Shown here: positions 30,846 through 41,546 of the stretch, in pieces
Position numbering within the stretch: the stretch's first letter is position 1
Layout: the number at the start of each line of letters is the position of its first letter
Origin: Nitrospinaceae bacterium
GTDB lineage: Bacteria; Nitrospinota; Nitrospinia; Nitrospinales; Nitrospinaceae
Length of the DNA stretch: 64,000 nt
Direction of reading: 5' to 3'
Assembly: GCA_024644405.1 (NCBI GenBank)
Contig: JAHELC010000001.1
Coordinates: 134,854 to 198,853, forward strand
Translations under genes and position numbers: made by a program
Notes under the pieces: generated by a model
The model's input: the letters and a program-made list of their open reading frames with translations, nothing else
Told to the model about the DNA's origin: nothing
Databases searched by the model: none

Positions 30846-32837
30846 ATGCAACCCTTCAAACTGGTATCTGACTACGAACCTTCTGGGGATCAGCCCCAGG
30901 CGATAGAAACCCTGGCGAAAGGCTTTGAGAAGCCCAACGGAGTTCACCAGACCCTTCTGGGGGTGACCGGTTCGGGAAAGACTTATGCCGTGGCCAATGT
31001 CGTCGAGCGACTCCAACGCCCCACCCTGGTGCTGGCTCATAACAAGACCCTTGCGGCGCAGTTGTACAACGAATTCAAAACTTTTTTTCCGTACAACGCC
31101 ATCGGATACTTCGTCAGTTACTACGATTACTACCAGCCGGAAGCGTATATGCCCACCACCGACACCTATATCGAAAAAGACGCGTCCATCAACGACGAAA
31201 TCGACAAGATGCGCCACGCCGCCACCCATGCGCTGTTCGAGCGTCGCGACGTCTTGATCGTCGCCAGCGTGTCCTGCATCTACGGTCTGGGTTCCCCGGA
31301 AGCCTATCACGGCATGTTGCTGTTTCTGGAACCGGGGATGACACTCGAGCGGGACCAGGTGTTGCGCAAGCTGGTGGACATCCAGTACAAGCGCAACGAC
31401 ATCGATTTCCAGCGGGGAACCTTCCGGGTACGGGGAGACGTGGTGGAGGTGCTTCCCGTGTACGAGCGCAACGAAGCGATCCGCATCGAGTTTTTCGGCG
31501 ACGAAATTGAAAAGCTCACCTGTTTCGATCCGATCACGTTGAAAACCCTGCGCACGCTGGAACGCATCGCCATCTACCCCGCCAGCCATTACACCACCCC
31601 CAAGGACAAACTGGAGGCGGCCCTTGTGAGCATTCAGGAGGAATTGCAGGAACGTATTCAATATTTTCGAAGCCAGAACCAGTTGATCGAAGCCCAGCGC
31701 ATCGAACAACGCACGATGTTCGACCTGGAAATGATCCGCGAGATCGGCTACTGTCAGGGCGTCGAAAACTATTCACGCCACCTGATGGGGCGGGAACCGG
31801 GAAGCCCGCCTCCGACCCTGCTGGATTATTTTCCTGACGATGCCCTGTTCGTGATCGATGAAAGCCATGTCACCTTTCCGCAACTGAATGGAATGTACAA
31901 AGGCGACCGCGCGCGCAAGGAAACGCTGATCCGTTACGGTTTTCGCCTGCCCTCGGCGTTCGACAACCGGCCGTTGATGTTTTCCGAATTTGAAAGCCGA
32001 ACCAACAACCGGTTTTACGTGTCCGCCACACCGGGCAAATACGAAATCGAACAATCCAACAACCAGGTAGTCGAAATGATCGTCCGGCCGACGGGCCTGG
32101 TGGACCCGGTCATCGAAGTGCGGCCGGTGACCGGCCAGGTGGATGATCTCTACAACGAAATCAAGCTGCGTTCAGATCAAAACCAGCGGACGCTGGTCAC
32201 CACGCTGACCAAACGGTTTGCAGAAGACTTGACCGAGCATTTCACGGAAATGGGACTGAAGGTGAAATACCTGCATTCCGACATCGTGACCATCGAACGG
32301 ATGCAGATCATCCGCGAACTGCGGCTGGGCGAATTTGATGCGCTGATCGGAATCAATTTATTGCGGGAAGGTCTGGACATTCCCGAGGTTTCCCTGATCG
32401 CCATTCTCGACGCGGACAAGGAAGGGTTTTTACGTTCAACCACTTCTTTGATCCAGACCGCCGGCAGAGCCGCGCGACATCTCGACGGGTATGTACTCAT
32501 GTACGGCGACACCGTCACCCCCAGCATGCAAAATGCCATTGATGAAACCGAACGGCGGCGAAAAATTCAAATGGAATACAATAAAGCCCATAACATCACT
32601 CCGGTCTCCATCAAAAAATCGGTCCAGGAATCCCTGGTGGGTTTGGAACAATTCTCAATGGTCCCTGTGGTTCAGGAGGAAGAAGAGGAATATTTGCCGG
32701 AAGGGAACGTCATCGACCTGGCAGCGCGACTGGAGAAACAAATGCACGCCGCGGCCAAAGCCCTGGAGTTCGAGCGCGCGGCGCAATTGCGGGACCAGAT
32801 CAAACGGTTACGGGAAAAAGACCTGGGAATTATCTAG
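30846..32837 (+). CDS. uvrB: Excinuclease ABC subunit B
   Basis: The protein has 663 residues, the standard UvrB length. The Walker A motif GVTGSGKT, the beta-hairpin [14 protein letters not shown] in the Walker B box, helicase motifs [15 protein letters not shown] and QTAGRAAR, and the C-terminal UVR domain ([21 protein letters not shown]) are all visible. UvrB verifies damage and forms the pre-incision complex in nucleotide excision repair. CAAGGA precedes the ATG. It overlaps the convergent PilZ gene by 8 bases. Confidence 0.98.
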   Translation: MQPFKLVSDYEPSGDQPQAIETLAKGFEKPNGVHQTLLGVTGSGKTYAVANVVERLQRPTLVLAHNKTLAAQLYNEFKTFFPYNAIGYFVSYYDYYQPEAYMPTTDTYIEKDASINDEIDKMRHAATHALFERRDVLIVASVSCIYGLGSPEAYHGMLLFLEPGMTLERDQVLRKLVDIQYKRNDIDFQRGTFRVRGDVVEVLPVYERNEAIRIEFFGDEIEKLTCFDPITLKTLRTLERIAIYPASHYTTPKDKLEAALVSIQEELQERIQYFRSQNQLIEAQRIEQRTMFDLEMIREIGYCQGVENYSRHLMGREPGSPPPTLLDYFPDDALFVIDESHVTFPQLNGMYKGDRARKETLIRYGFRLPSAFDNRPLMFSEFESRTNNRFYVSATPGKYEIEQSNNQVVEMIVRPTGLVDPVIEVRPVTGQVDDLYNEIKLRSDQNQRTLVTTLTKRFAEDLTEHFTEMGLKVKYLHSDIVTIERMQIIRELRLGEFDALIGINLLREGLDIPEVSLIAILDADKEGFLRSTTSLIQTAGRAARHLDGYVLMYGDTVTPSMQNAIDETERRRKIQMEYNKAHNITPVSIKKSVQESLVGLEQFSMVPVVQEEEEEYLPEGNVIDLAARLEKQMHAAAKALEFERAAQLRDQIKRLREKDLGII

Positions 32838-33495
32838 AGGACCGGGACCGGTCGGCACGCCGCCGCTCGCCCATGCGCGTTCCCATGAATTGGCGCAGAA
32901 TTTTGTCCTGTTCCTGGGAAAGCCTGGAAAATTCCAAACCGGTAACAAACGGTTCGGTTTTGCTGCCGGGGTTCTTGCGAACATTGCGCACCTGGGCTTT
33001 CACCCTGGACAATTCTCCGAAAGAGAGATTGACGGTGAGTTGAAGGTTATCGCCTTTGGTCAACCGTTGGGAATGTGTGATCAGGGCTCCGGAAAGGCTC
33101 AGGTCGCGGATGGTACCGGTAAATAGTGTTTCTGGGCTTCCGCCTTCAACAGAAAATGAAAACGGGAAATTGGCCTTGTGCCGATTGTTCTTCCTCAGCT
33201 TGTAAGTGGTGAAACTTTTCGGGTATTCAAGCACCATGAGGTGGACCGGGTGCGCCACGGCATACAACACCAAAGTTTTGAAATCGAAATAAGTGCCGTC
33301 AGAAGTAAAACTGAGGCTACACCCGGTGAGAGGAGCGATTTTGACAAGATCTCCCTGGAATTGCGGATAGTCCACAATGAGATATTCATCTTCCACCCAA
33401 CCTCGAAGAGCAACCTGGTATTTCTCACCTCGTAGGGTGGCCCGTACCTTCTTGCCCAGGGACAGATGCAACCCTGTTTTGGTAACCGTTTTCAT
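32830..33495 (-). CDS. PilZ-domain protein with YcgR-like N-terminal domain
   Basis: The protein has 221 residues from the ATG at 33495, chosen because GGAAGG lies upstream; an earlier GTG adds 21 residues with a poor ribosome site. The N-terminal half resembles the flagellar-brake PilZN domain. The C-terminal half has the c-di-GMP-binding signature RKNNR followed by DLSLSGALI. It is expected to bind c-di-GMP and act on motility or envelope targets. No chemotaxis or flagellar gene is nearby. Confidence 0.87.
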   Translation of the reverse strand: MKTVTKTGLHLSLGKKVRATLRGEKYQVALRGWVEDEYLIVDYPQFQGDLVKIAPLTGCSLSFTSDGTYFDFKTLVLYAVAHPVHLMVLEYPKSFTTYKLRKNNRHKANFPFSFSVEGGSPETLFTGTIRDLSLSGALITHSQRLTKGDNLQLTVNLSFGELSRVKAQVRNVRKNPGSKTEPFVTGLEFSRLSQEQDKILRQFMGTRMGERRRADRSRSSR

Positions 33496-33609
33496 CTCAA
33501 CCCGCCTTCCGTCCAACGACAATATCCCATACCTACAAAATCGGCAGAAACGGGTCACTATCTTTAGTTTTTTTAGTCGATCCGGGACACTTTATTATAA
33601 ATAACGCGC

Positions 33610-35490
33610 TTAGGTCCCACTACCAGGCGTTTCAAGGGTTTCTCCATCGGCAGGGATCTGGGGGTAGTACTTATTGTAAGCTTGAATGATCTGGCGGACA
33701 ATGGGCGCCGCCGCCGTACCCCCATGCCCGCCATGCTCCACAATGACCGCCACTGCGATTTCCGGGTTCTCGTAGGGCGCATACCCGACGAACCAGGCAT
33801 GATCGCGGTGTTTGTAGGGAGTCTCCTCCTCTTCCTCACTTTTAGAGTTCCTCTTAATACGCACCACCTGGGCGGTGCCGGTTTTCCCGGCTACTTTTAT
33901 TTGTTTCAACCGGGCTCGCCAGCCGGTTCCGCGCTTTTCATTGACCACTCCAAAAAGACCTTTTTGAATTATGGAAAGGGTATCGGGACGACTCTCCAGC
34001 CTTTTCTCAATGCTGGGAAAAATTTCCTTGATCACCCGTCCGTCCTTATCCTTGACCTGCCTCACCAAATACGGTTTCAGCACCATTCCCCCGTTCGCTA
34101 CGGTCGCCAACAATCGTGCCTGCTGAATGGGAGTCACCAGGTTGAATCCCTGCCCGATGGAGGCGGAGATAGTTTCTCCCGCCAGCCATTCTTCCCCCCG
34201 GGCTTTTAATTTCCACTCCTGTGTCGGGACCAGACCCGGTTTTTCGCCGATCAAGTTGACGTGAGTCAGATTTCCCATGCCCAGCATTTTAGCGTAACGG
34301 GCCAACGTATCGATTCCCATCTTGTGACCGACAGTATAAAAGTAAACGTCGCAGGACTGGACCAGCGCGTCATGCAGATCAACCTCGCCATGCCCACCCC
34401 GTCTCCAACACCGATACACTCTCCGCCCCAACCGAAAGTATCCGGGACAGAACACCGTGTCCTCCGGATCCACGGCCTGTTCCTCCAAAGCCGCATAGGC
34501 GGCGATAATTTTGTAGACTGAACCGGGTGGGTACTGACCGTCGATGGCCTTGTTCTGCAACGGGTGTTCTTTATTAAATATCAGATTGCGCCATTCGGCG
34601 ACAGAAATTCCCGCGGAAAACAGATTGGGATCGAACGAGGGCTTGCTGGTTATGGCGAGGATTTCACCGGTCTGTACTTTTATGACGACGGCGGAACCGT
34701 TAATCGGGTTTTCTTCGGTTCCGGTCATCGCTCGCTCAACCACCTGTTGAATCCTTAAATCCAGAGTCAACTGCAGATGATTTCCGCTTTGAGGGGGGCT
34801 CTTTCGCAAAACAGCCAATTCCCGGCCCGAAACGTCGACCTCGACTTCCTTATAGCCTTTCTTGCCTTGCATGTCCTGTTCGAACAAAAATTCGATTCCC
34901 TCTTTACCGACGATGTCCCCCATCCGGTACCCGGCTTCTGCCTTCATCAGCTTGTCTTTATTGATTTCTCCCAGATAGCCTAAAGCGTGTGCGGCAAGTT
35001 CCCCGTAATGATAATTCCTCAACGGTTCGACTTTCAGGTGAATGCCGCCCAACAACCGGTTGTTTTCTTCGACGAAGGCCACCTGATCTCTCTGGATGTC
35101 CGCCTTGATCAAAACATCCAGAAACGGTTGGGATTGGCGAATATCGTTTTTTACTTTTTGGATATCAAAATCGATTTTTTCTTTCAGGGTATTCAGAGTT
35201 TCACCCAGGTCCTGCACATCCTCAGGGGTGATGTACAAGTTGAAGGAAGGGCGAATGGAAGCCAGTGTCATGCCATTACGGTCAGTGATTTCGCCGCGGT
35301 AGGATGGCAAAGAAATCAGGCGCACCCGGTTGTTTTCCGACAAACCCATAAAGTCGGATCCCTTCAAGACCTGCAGATACCAAACCCGCAACAACAGAAT
35401 CAGAAAACCGACGGTCACCAGAACTACGAAGATTTTTATTTTCCTTCGTATGCCATCGGAAAAATCCCGGGAATAACGCTCGGTACTCAC
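33610..35490 (-). CDS. mrdA: Penicillin-binding protein 2 (transpeptidase of the elongasome)
   Basis: The protein has 626 residues: a single TM anchor (about 19-40), the PBP dimerisation domain and a transpeptidase with SxxK at S324-K327 (PPGSVYK), SCD in the second motif and AGKTGTAQ as the KTG box. It cross-links peptidoglycan during lateral growth. It overlaps mreD by 4 bases and is the last gene of the mreBCD operon. RodA is not in the window. Confidence 0.96.
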   Translation of the reverse strand: MSTERYSRDFSDGIRRKIKIFVVLVTVGFLILLLRVWYLQVLKGSDFMGLSENNRVRLISLPSYRGEITDRNGMTLASIRPSFNLYITPEDVQDLGETLNTLKEKIDFDIQKVKNDIRQSQPFLDVLIKADIQRDQVAFVEENNRLLGGIHLKVEPLRNYHYGELAAHALGYLGEINKDKLMKAEAGYRMGDIVGKEGIEFLFEQDMQGKKGYKEVEVDVSGRELAVLRKSPPQSGNHLQLTLDLRIQQVVERAMTGTEENPINGSAVVIKVQTGEILAITSKPSFDPNLFSAGISVAEWRNLIFNKEHPLQNKAIDGQYPPGSVYKIIAAYAALEEQAVDPEDTVFCPGYFRLGRRVYRCWRRGGHGEVDLHDALVQSCDVYFYTVGHKMGIDTLARYAKMLGMGNLTHVNLIGEKPGLVPTQEWKLKARGEEWLAGETISASIGQGFNLVTPIQQARLLATVANGGMVLKPYLVRQVKDKDGRVIKEIFPSIEKRLESRPDTLSIIQKGLFGVVNEKRGTGWRARLKQIKVAGKTGTAQVVRIKRNSKSEEEEETPYKHRDHAWFVGYAPYENPEIAVAVIVEHGGHGGTAAAPIVRQIIQAYNKYYPQIPADGETLETPGSGT

Positions 35491-36002
35491 TGCAGTGAAC
35501 CCTCCAGTAAGGGAAATTTACGCAGCACCCATTGTTTGCTCCAGTTTATAAAAAAGAACAGAATGGGCCCGACCAACGCATTGTACATGGCGTAAATCAG
35601 GAGCGTGTTGAATAGAAAACTAAACGGAATCTGGGCCTTCTGAAGTGTAATCAAAATCAAATAATACACCAGACCATCGAAGAATGAGGCGGCGAGCAAA
35701 ATCACGGAGATGGGAACAAATCCGACCACCAGCAATTTGTCCTTCAGGGTGGAAAAGGTAAAACCAATGATGCTTTTGGATAAGGTATTGACCCCCAGCA
35801 GACCCCCGGAAAGACAATCCTGGACCAAACCGATGGCGAACCCCACCCAGATTCCCCGGTCCCCTTTAAGCAGCACACCGCAATAAACCGTCAGAATCAG
35901 GGCCAGGTCCAAAGTTACTCCGCCCACGGAAAAACAACTCATCAGACTGGTCTGAAGAGAAAACAGGATAATGAAGACTACGGTAAAAAAGCCAACAATC
36001 AT
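35487..36002 (-). CDS. mreD: Rod shape-determining protein MreD
   Basis: The protein has 171 residues with about five membrane segments, located between mreC and mrdA as in the canonical operon. MreD is an inner-membrane partner of MreC and PBP2. Sequence identity is weak across the family, so the assignment rests on size, hydrophobicity and position. Confidence 0.9.
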   Translation of the reverse strand: MIVGFFTVVFIILFSLQTSLMSCFSVGGVTLDLALILTVYCGVLLKGDRGIWVGFAIGLVQDCLSGGLLGVNTLSKSIIGFTFSTLKDKLLVVGFVPISVILLAASFFDGLVYYLILITLQKAQIPFSFLFNTLLIYAMYNALVGPILFFFINWSKQWVLRKFPLLEGSLQ

Positions 36003-36016
36003 GTTTGCAAATTATC

Positions 36017-36832
36017 TCACGACAAGAGAACCAAAACTTCTTCCAGGCGCCCGAAATCTGCGCTGGGAGCGATGGTAATGTCCTGAAACAGCCCCTGGGT
36101 TGCCTTGGTTATACTGATAACCGTTCCCACCACCAATCCCTTGGGATAGACGCCTCCCAATCCGGAAGAAACAATCTGATCTCCCACATTGACCTCGGCG
36201 GTGATGGGCACATATTTCATTTCACAAAACTCCATACCCGTACCGACAACGATTCCAGAAACGCGGTCGTAACTGAACAGAGTATCCACCGAGCTGCGGC
36301 CATCCACGATCAGCATGACCTTGGACGTATTCAGGCCGGCTTGAATCACATGACCCACGACCCCCGCATTGGTGACCACTGCCAGATTTTCCTTGATCCC
36401 GTCCTGGGTGCCTTTGTTGATGAAGACCACACGGGCCCACTGGGTGGCGTCTCGCCCGATCACCTTGGCGACAACAGACTTCAGCTGGTGCTCTTCCTGG
36501 TATTCCATCAAATCGCCGACTCGGCCTCTTTGACGGAGTTCTTCCCGCAGTTCGTTATTCTGCCGGATCAACTTGTCGATTTCCTGTTTGAGCTTTTCGT
36601 TTTCTTCGGAGACTGACGCCACAAACAGATAATGGTCCACAACATCGTTCACGGAATCCAACGTATAAGTGATCAGGTTTTGAACCGGTGAGACCACCCA
36701 CATCAGCACGGTCTCGAAAATGGTGGGAGATTGTGACCGCCGGATGTCAAAGGTCATCAAAGCGAATGAAACCAAAACCAGTGACACCAGAATAATTATA
36801 TTTTTACGACCACTGAGTCTCTTTCGCCACAC
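36017..36832 (-). CDS. mreC: Rod shape-determining protein MreC
   Basis: The protein has 271 residues: TM at about 11-29, a coiled coil at about 70-100 (EENEKLKQEIDKLIRQNNEL), and the periplasmic beta-domain with VIGRDATQWARVVFINKG, GVVGHV and VSSGLGGVYPKGLVVG, all MreC hallmarks. It links the cytoskeleton to PBP2. It follows mreB by one base. Confidence 0.95.
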   Translation of the reverse strand: MWRKRLSGRKNIIILVSLVLVSFALMTFDIRRSQSPTIFETVLMWVVSPVQNLITYTLDSVNDVVDHYLFVASVSEENEKLKQEIDKLIRQNNELREELRQRGRVGDLMEYQEEHQLKSVVAKVIGRDATQWARVVFINKGTQDGIKENLAVVTNAGVVGHVIQAGLNTSKVMLIVDGRSSVDTLFSYDRVSGIVVGTGMEFCEMKYVPITAEVNVGDQIVSSGLGGVYPKGLVVGTVISITKATQGLFQDITIAPSADFGRLEEVLVLLS

Positions 36833-36833
36833 T

Positions 36834-37886
<1,053 letters not shown>

Positions 37887-37918
37887 TTATATAAATGATT
37901 GATTTTTATAATAATATC

Positions 37919-37947
37919 CTTATATCAAGGGAGCGTAAAGTTTGCAA
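37919..37947 (-). promoter_or_regulatory. Promoter of the mreBCD-mrdA operon
   Basis: On the minus strand TTGCAA (37942-37947), a 17-base spacer and TATAAG (37919-37924) form a sigma70-like promoter about 60 bases before the mreB GTG. Confidence 0.5.
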
Positions 37948-38101
37948 GAGCCGATGGCCCCGGGGCCTTGAAAGTGGAGCCTCGGGATTGTTTTGTAATG
38001 AAATAAGGCCGGAATAAACTGGTTGCGAATTGATTCACGGTGGACTAACATACGCAGTTTAAATTTTAACATCTTTTTGCAGGACGTGGGAGTGTAAATA
38101 C

Positions 38102-40036
38102 ATGCTCGAATTCTTTCGGCACAGCGGATTTGCCAAAGCCTTTTTATGGGTGATCATTCTCGCCTTTGTCGCCACTATTTTCTATTCCTGGGGGGCGGGC
38201 GGCAAGATCGGCGGAGCCAACAAAACCGTCGCCACCGTCAACGGGATGGAAATCAAAGTCAATGAGTTTGAGCGTGCCTACGGCAATATCATCAATTTTT
38301 ACCGCAACCAGTTTCGTGGCCAGTTTTCTGAAGAAATGGCGGCAGAACTCAAACTGAAGGAAAATGCCCTGGAGGCTTTGATCCAGAACCGGCTCGTGCT
38401 CCTGGAAGCGGAAAAAATGAACCTGCAGATCAGCGATCAGGAACTGGCGGAAAGTATTTTCAAGCGGCCTGAATTTCAAAGAGACAACAAATTCAGCAAC
38501 AGTCTCTATAAAAATTTTCTAAATTTCAGTCGCATCAGTGCCCGGGACTACGAGGACAACCAGCGGAATACTCTTCTTCGCGAAAAACTCGAAGGGGTCA
38601 TTAAAATTTCGACGCAAATCTCGGAAAATGAAATACTGGAAACCTATAAAAAGGAAAACGAGAAAGTAAAATTCAAATATGTGGGTTTTTCGAAGGATTT
38701 CTTCAAGCCCGCCGGTCGCCCTTCGGACGAGGACATCCAAAAGTACTTTGAATCACACAAAAGTCAATTTGAAGTGGCGGAACAAATACAGGTTCAGTAC
38801 GTCAAACTGACACCAAAAATGGTTGAAGACACGATCGAAATTTACGAAGATGATATCAAGTACTACTACGACACCAACGAGGCCGATTTTTTCGTCAAGA
38901 AACAATACAAGGCCAGCCATATCCTGATAAAAAGTGACACAACCCTGCCCTTCGGCGAAGACTTGTCGGAGGAGGAAAAGGAAAAACTGCTAAACGAAGC
39001 CGACGAGAAATCCAGAATCAAAGCTGATGAAATTCTGAAGCAAATCAAGGAAGGCGCCGATTTTGGAGCAATGGCAAAAAAGCATTCCGCAGACACCGCG
39101 TCCGGAAACAACGGCGGCAGTCTGGGACAATTTTCCCAGGGAATGATGATCCCTGAGTTTGAAGCGGCCCTCGACAAATTAGTCCCCGGAGCGCTGAGCG
39201 ATCCCGTCAAAACCATGTTCGGCTTTCATATCATTCGACTGGAGGAACTGAAGGAGGAATACACGAAACCCCTGTCGGAAGTGCAGGAGGAAATCAGAAA
39301 AACACTCAAAGCAGACAAGGCCCGGAAACGCATCCGGAGAATCGCCAAAAAAATCCGAAAGGCCGCCGGAGCCGGCAACGACCTTGCGAAAGCCGCGCAG
39401 GAATACAAAGCCGATGTCAAAACCACCGAATTCATATCAGGAAACGTCCACAACGTTCCCGAAATCGGGAACGTACCCGAGTTTTTCAATACGGCGTTCT
39501 TACTGGCGGGTGAGCAATTGAGCGAACCGGTCAACACGCCCGAAGCCTCATATCTGCTTAAAGTCGTGGCGAGAAAAGATCCATACATTCCGGAATTGAA
39601 AGAAGTGTTGAGCGAAGTGACCCAGGCGGTGGTCGAGGAGAAGAATAAATCTGCTACGGAAAATCAGTTCAAGGCACTTGGAGAACGCCTGAAAAAGGAA
39701 AAAAATCTGGAGCAACTAGCCCAGAAACTCAACATGACCGTGGAGGAAACCCCGTTCATCAATCGATCGGATTCCATTCCCGGGATCGGCAACATCCAGT
39801 CCATCAAGGACGCCGTGTTCCCGCTCCAACCGGGAGAGACCACCACCGGATCCAGCCGGGGGGTCTATTACCTGATTCAAATGATGGAGCGTGAACAGGC
39901 CCGCCAGCCCGACCCGGAACAATCGAAAAAAATCTATACCCGCCTCAAAAACGAAAAGGCCCGGTTGGTTTTCCAGGAATGGATGGAAAACGTCAAGGAA
40001 AAGGCCGAAATCCTGATCGACAAGACACTTTTATAA
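38102..40036 (+). CDS. ppiD: Periplasmic peptidyl-prolyl isomerase/chaperone, PpiD type
   Basis: The protein has 644 residues: an N-terminal TM anchor (about 11-32), a SurA-like N-domain (VNGMEIKVNEFERAY), a parvulin domain at about 265-385 (KASHILIK, GGSLGQFSQGMM, GFHIIRLE), and a second, degenerate parvulin-like part. PpiD is anchored at the Sec translocon and assists outer-membrane protein folding. The gene diverges from mreB. Confidence 0.92.
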   Translation: MLEFFRHSGFAKAFLWVIILAFVATIFYSWGAGGKIGGANKTVATVNGMEIKVNEFERAYGNIINFYRNQFRGQFSEEMAAELKLKENALEALIQNRLVLLEAEKMNLQISDQELAESIFKRPEFQRDNKFSNSLYKNFLNFSRISARDYEDNQRNTLLREKLEGVIKISTQISENEILETYKKENEKVKFKYVGFSKDFFKPAGRPSDEDIQKYFESHKSQFEVAEQIQVQYVKLTPKMVEDTIEIYEDDIKYYYDTNEADFFVKKQYKASHILIKSDTTLPFGEDLSEEEKEKLLNEADEKSRIKADEILKQIKEGADFGAMAKKHSADTASGNNGGSLGQFSQGMMIPEFEAALDKLVPGALSDPVKTMFGFHIIRLEELKEEYTKPLSEVQEEIRKTLKADKARKRIRRIAKKIRKAAGAGNDLAKAAQEYKADVKTTEFISGNVHNVPEIGNVPEFFNTAFLLAGEQLSEPVNTPEASYLLKVVARKDPYIPELKEVLSEVTQAVVEEKNKSATENQFKALGERLKKEKNLEQLAQKLNMTVEETPFINRSDSIPGIGNIQSIKDAVFPLQPGETTTGSSRGVYYLIQMMEREQARQPDPEQSKKIYTRLKNEKARLVFQEWMENVKEKAEILIDKTLL

Positions 40037-40046
40037 AATTTTCAGT

Positions 40047-41435
40047 TTAACGTACCCGCCAGGTATCCTTTTCACGCCCGGCAGGGTTGGCTTCGACCCA
40101 GCGGTGTATCTTGAGGATTTTTTCCACCAGTTCGCCGATATCCCGCGCCAGCACACGGATCATCTCCTCCTTGCCCTGCCCTCCCAGATCATAAATAATA
40201 TCGGGCACGAAACCGCATTTTTTGATGGCCGTATGCGTTCCCCACTCCAACGAAGAGCCTTCCTTTTGTTTGACGCTTTTGGGTTCTTTGGCACGGTCAA
40301 ACGAAGCGATCTTGAACTTCAGTTTCCTGCAGGCTCTTAAAATGGAATCGGTGAATTTGATATTCATGACCGCCCGCATTTCAGGATCAAAATGCATGGC
40401 AGTCAATACGATTTTGGCGACATGCTGTGAAGCGCCGAATTGCGGTGCGGCCACGGTAAAAATGTCGTTCCCGTTTTTGACGATCCGTCCCGGAACACCC
40501 GCCACATCTTCCGCTCCCCGGGCACCGGGCAGACCGATCCCGATATTCGACTGTACTTCCGGAATCAACAATCCGATCCGGTTTCCCTTCAGCACATCGA
40601 TGGCAGCCGACAGGCCCTGAATCACTTCGAACCGTTTTTGAATTTTGAACAGAGAGGCCATGGGATCAACGCTTCCTGAGCCGTTCCCCAACCCAATGCC
40701 ATTGGCAATACCCGCCGTCACCAACCCCTTGGCCTTTTGAATCGCCGAAGGCACATCCAATCCCAGCGCCAATCCCGAGGCGATAGCGGCAGACAACACA
40801 CATCCAGTTCCGTGCCAATCATTTTTTCCGATCCGCTCGCCTCCAAAATCAAGGTGTTGTTTACCGTCAAAGAAAAAATCGTCGGCGTTGCCTTTGGCGT
40901 GCCCGCCTTTGATCAAGACGTTGCGGGCCCCGAGTTTGCAAATTGCCTTGGCGGCTTTCAGCCGGTCCTGCGGGCGGGCAATGCGAACGCCTGATAAAAT
41001 CTCGGCTTCAGGAATATTGGGCGTCACCAGCAGGGCCAGCGGCAGGAGTTTCTCCTTGAGCGCCTCCACTCCTTTTTTGGAGAGCAGGGTTTTTCTGCTG
41101 GAGGATTTGATGACCGGGTCCACGACCAGATTCTTGATCCGTGCCTTCTTCAACTGGCGGGCGATACTTTCCACCAGCGCCTCATTGCCCAGCATCCCGG
41201 TCTTGACGGCGGCGGGTTTGAGGTCTGCCAGCACGGCTTTCAACTGCGCCTCCACCTGCTCAGGGGGCAAATCAAACGTCGCCTGCACGCCTTTCGAGTT
41301 TTGCGCGGTGATGGCGGTGATGACCGAAGTCGCAAACAATTCATGGGCGGAAATGGTTTTGATGTCCGCCTGAATACCGGCGCCACCGCTGGAGTCGGAA
41401 CCGGCAATCGTCAGCACTGTTGGAACCTGTTTCAT
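40047..41435 (-). CDS. thiD: Fused HMP(-P) kinase ThiD and thiamine-phosphate synthase ThiN
   Basis: The protein has 462 residues. Residues 1 to about 265 form the ThiD ribokinase-fold kinase (TIAGSDSSGGAGIQADIK, NWHGTGCVLSAAI with the catalytic Cys/Asp loop), which phosphorylates hydroxymethylpyrimidine twice. From about residue 280, a ThiN domain (AAPQFGASQHVA, NIKFTDSIL, DIIYDLGG) would couple HMP-PP and thiazole phosphate in place of ThiE. The ATG at 41435 is chosen over a start 28 codons upstream because AAAGGA precedes it. ThiD-ThiN fusions are known in archaea and some bacteria. Confidence 0.93.
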   Translation of the reverse strand: MKQVPTVLTIAGSDSSGGAGIQADIKTISAHELFATSVITAITAQNSKGVQATFDLPPEQVEAQLKAVLADLKPAAVKTGMLGNEALVESIARQLKKARIKNLVVDPVIKSSSRKTLLSKKGVEALKEKLLPLALLVTPNIPEAEILSGVRIARPQDRLKAAKAICKLGARNVLIKGGHAKGNADDFFFDGKQHLDFGGERIGKNDWHGTGCVLSAAIASGLALGLDVPSAIQKAKGLVTAGIANGIGLGNGSGSVDPMASLFKIQKRFEVIQGLSAAIDVLKGNRIGLLIPEVQSNIGIGLPGARGAEDVAGVPGRIVKNGNDIFTVAAPQFGASQHVAKIVLTAMHFDPEMRAVMNIKFTDSILRACRKLKFKIASFDRAKEPKSVKQKEGSSLEWGTHTAIKKCGFVPDIIYDLGGQGKEEMIRVLARDIGELVEKILKIHRWVEANPAGREKDTWRVR

Positions 41436-41546
41436 AATCGCGCAATCCTTTAATCGAAATTCAGCGAGTCTGTCAAAAGCCTCACCGATTGTTCTATCGA
41501 ATAGTTTTATTGTACTCAAGCGTTGGGGGATGGTCCGGGCAACAGC

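Noticed and set aside
30798-31709. A 303-codon open frame opposite uvrB
   Set aside because: UvrB motifs fix the coding strand.
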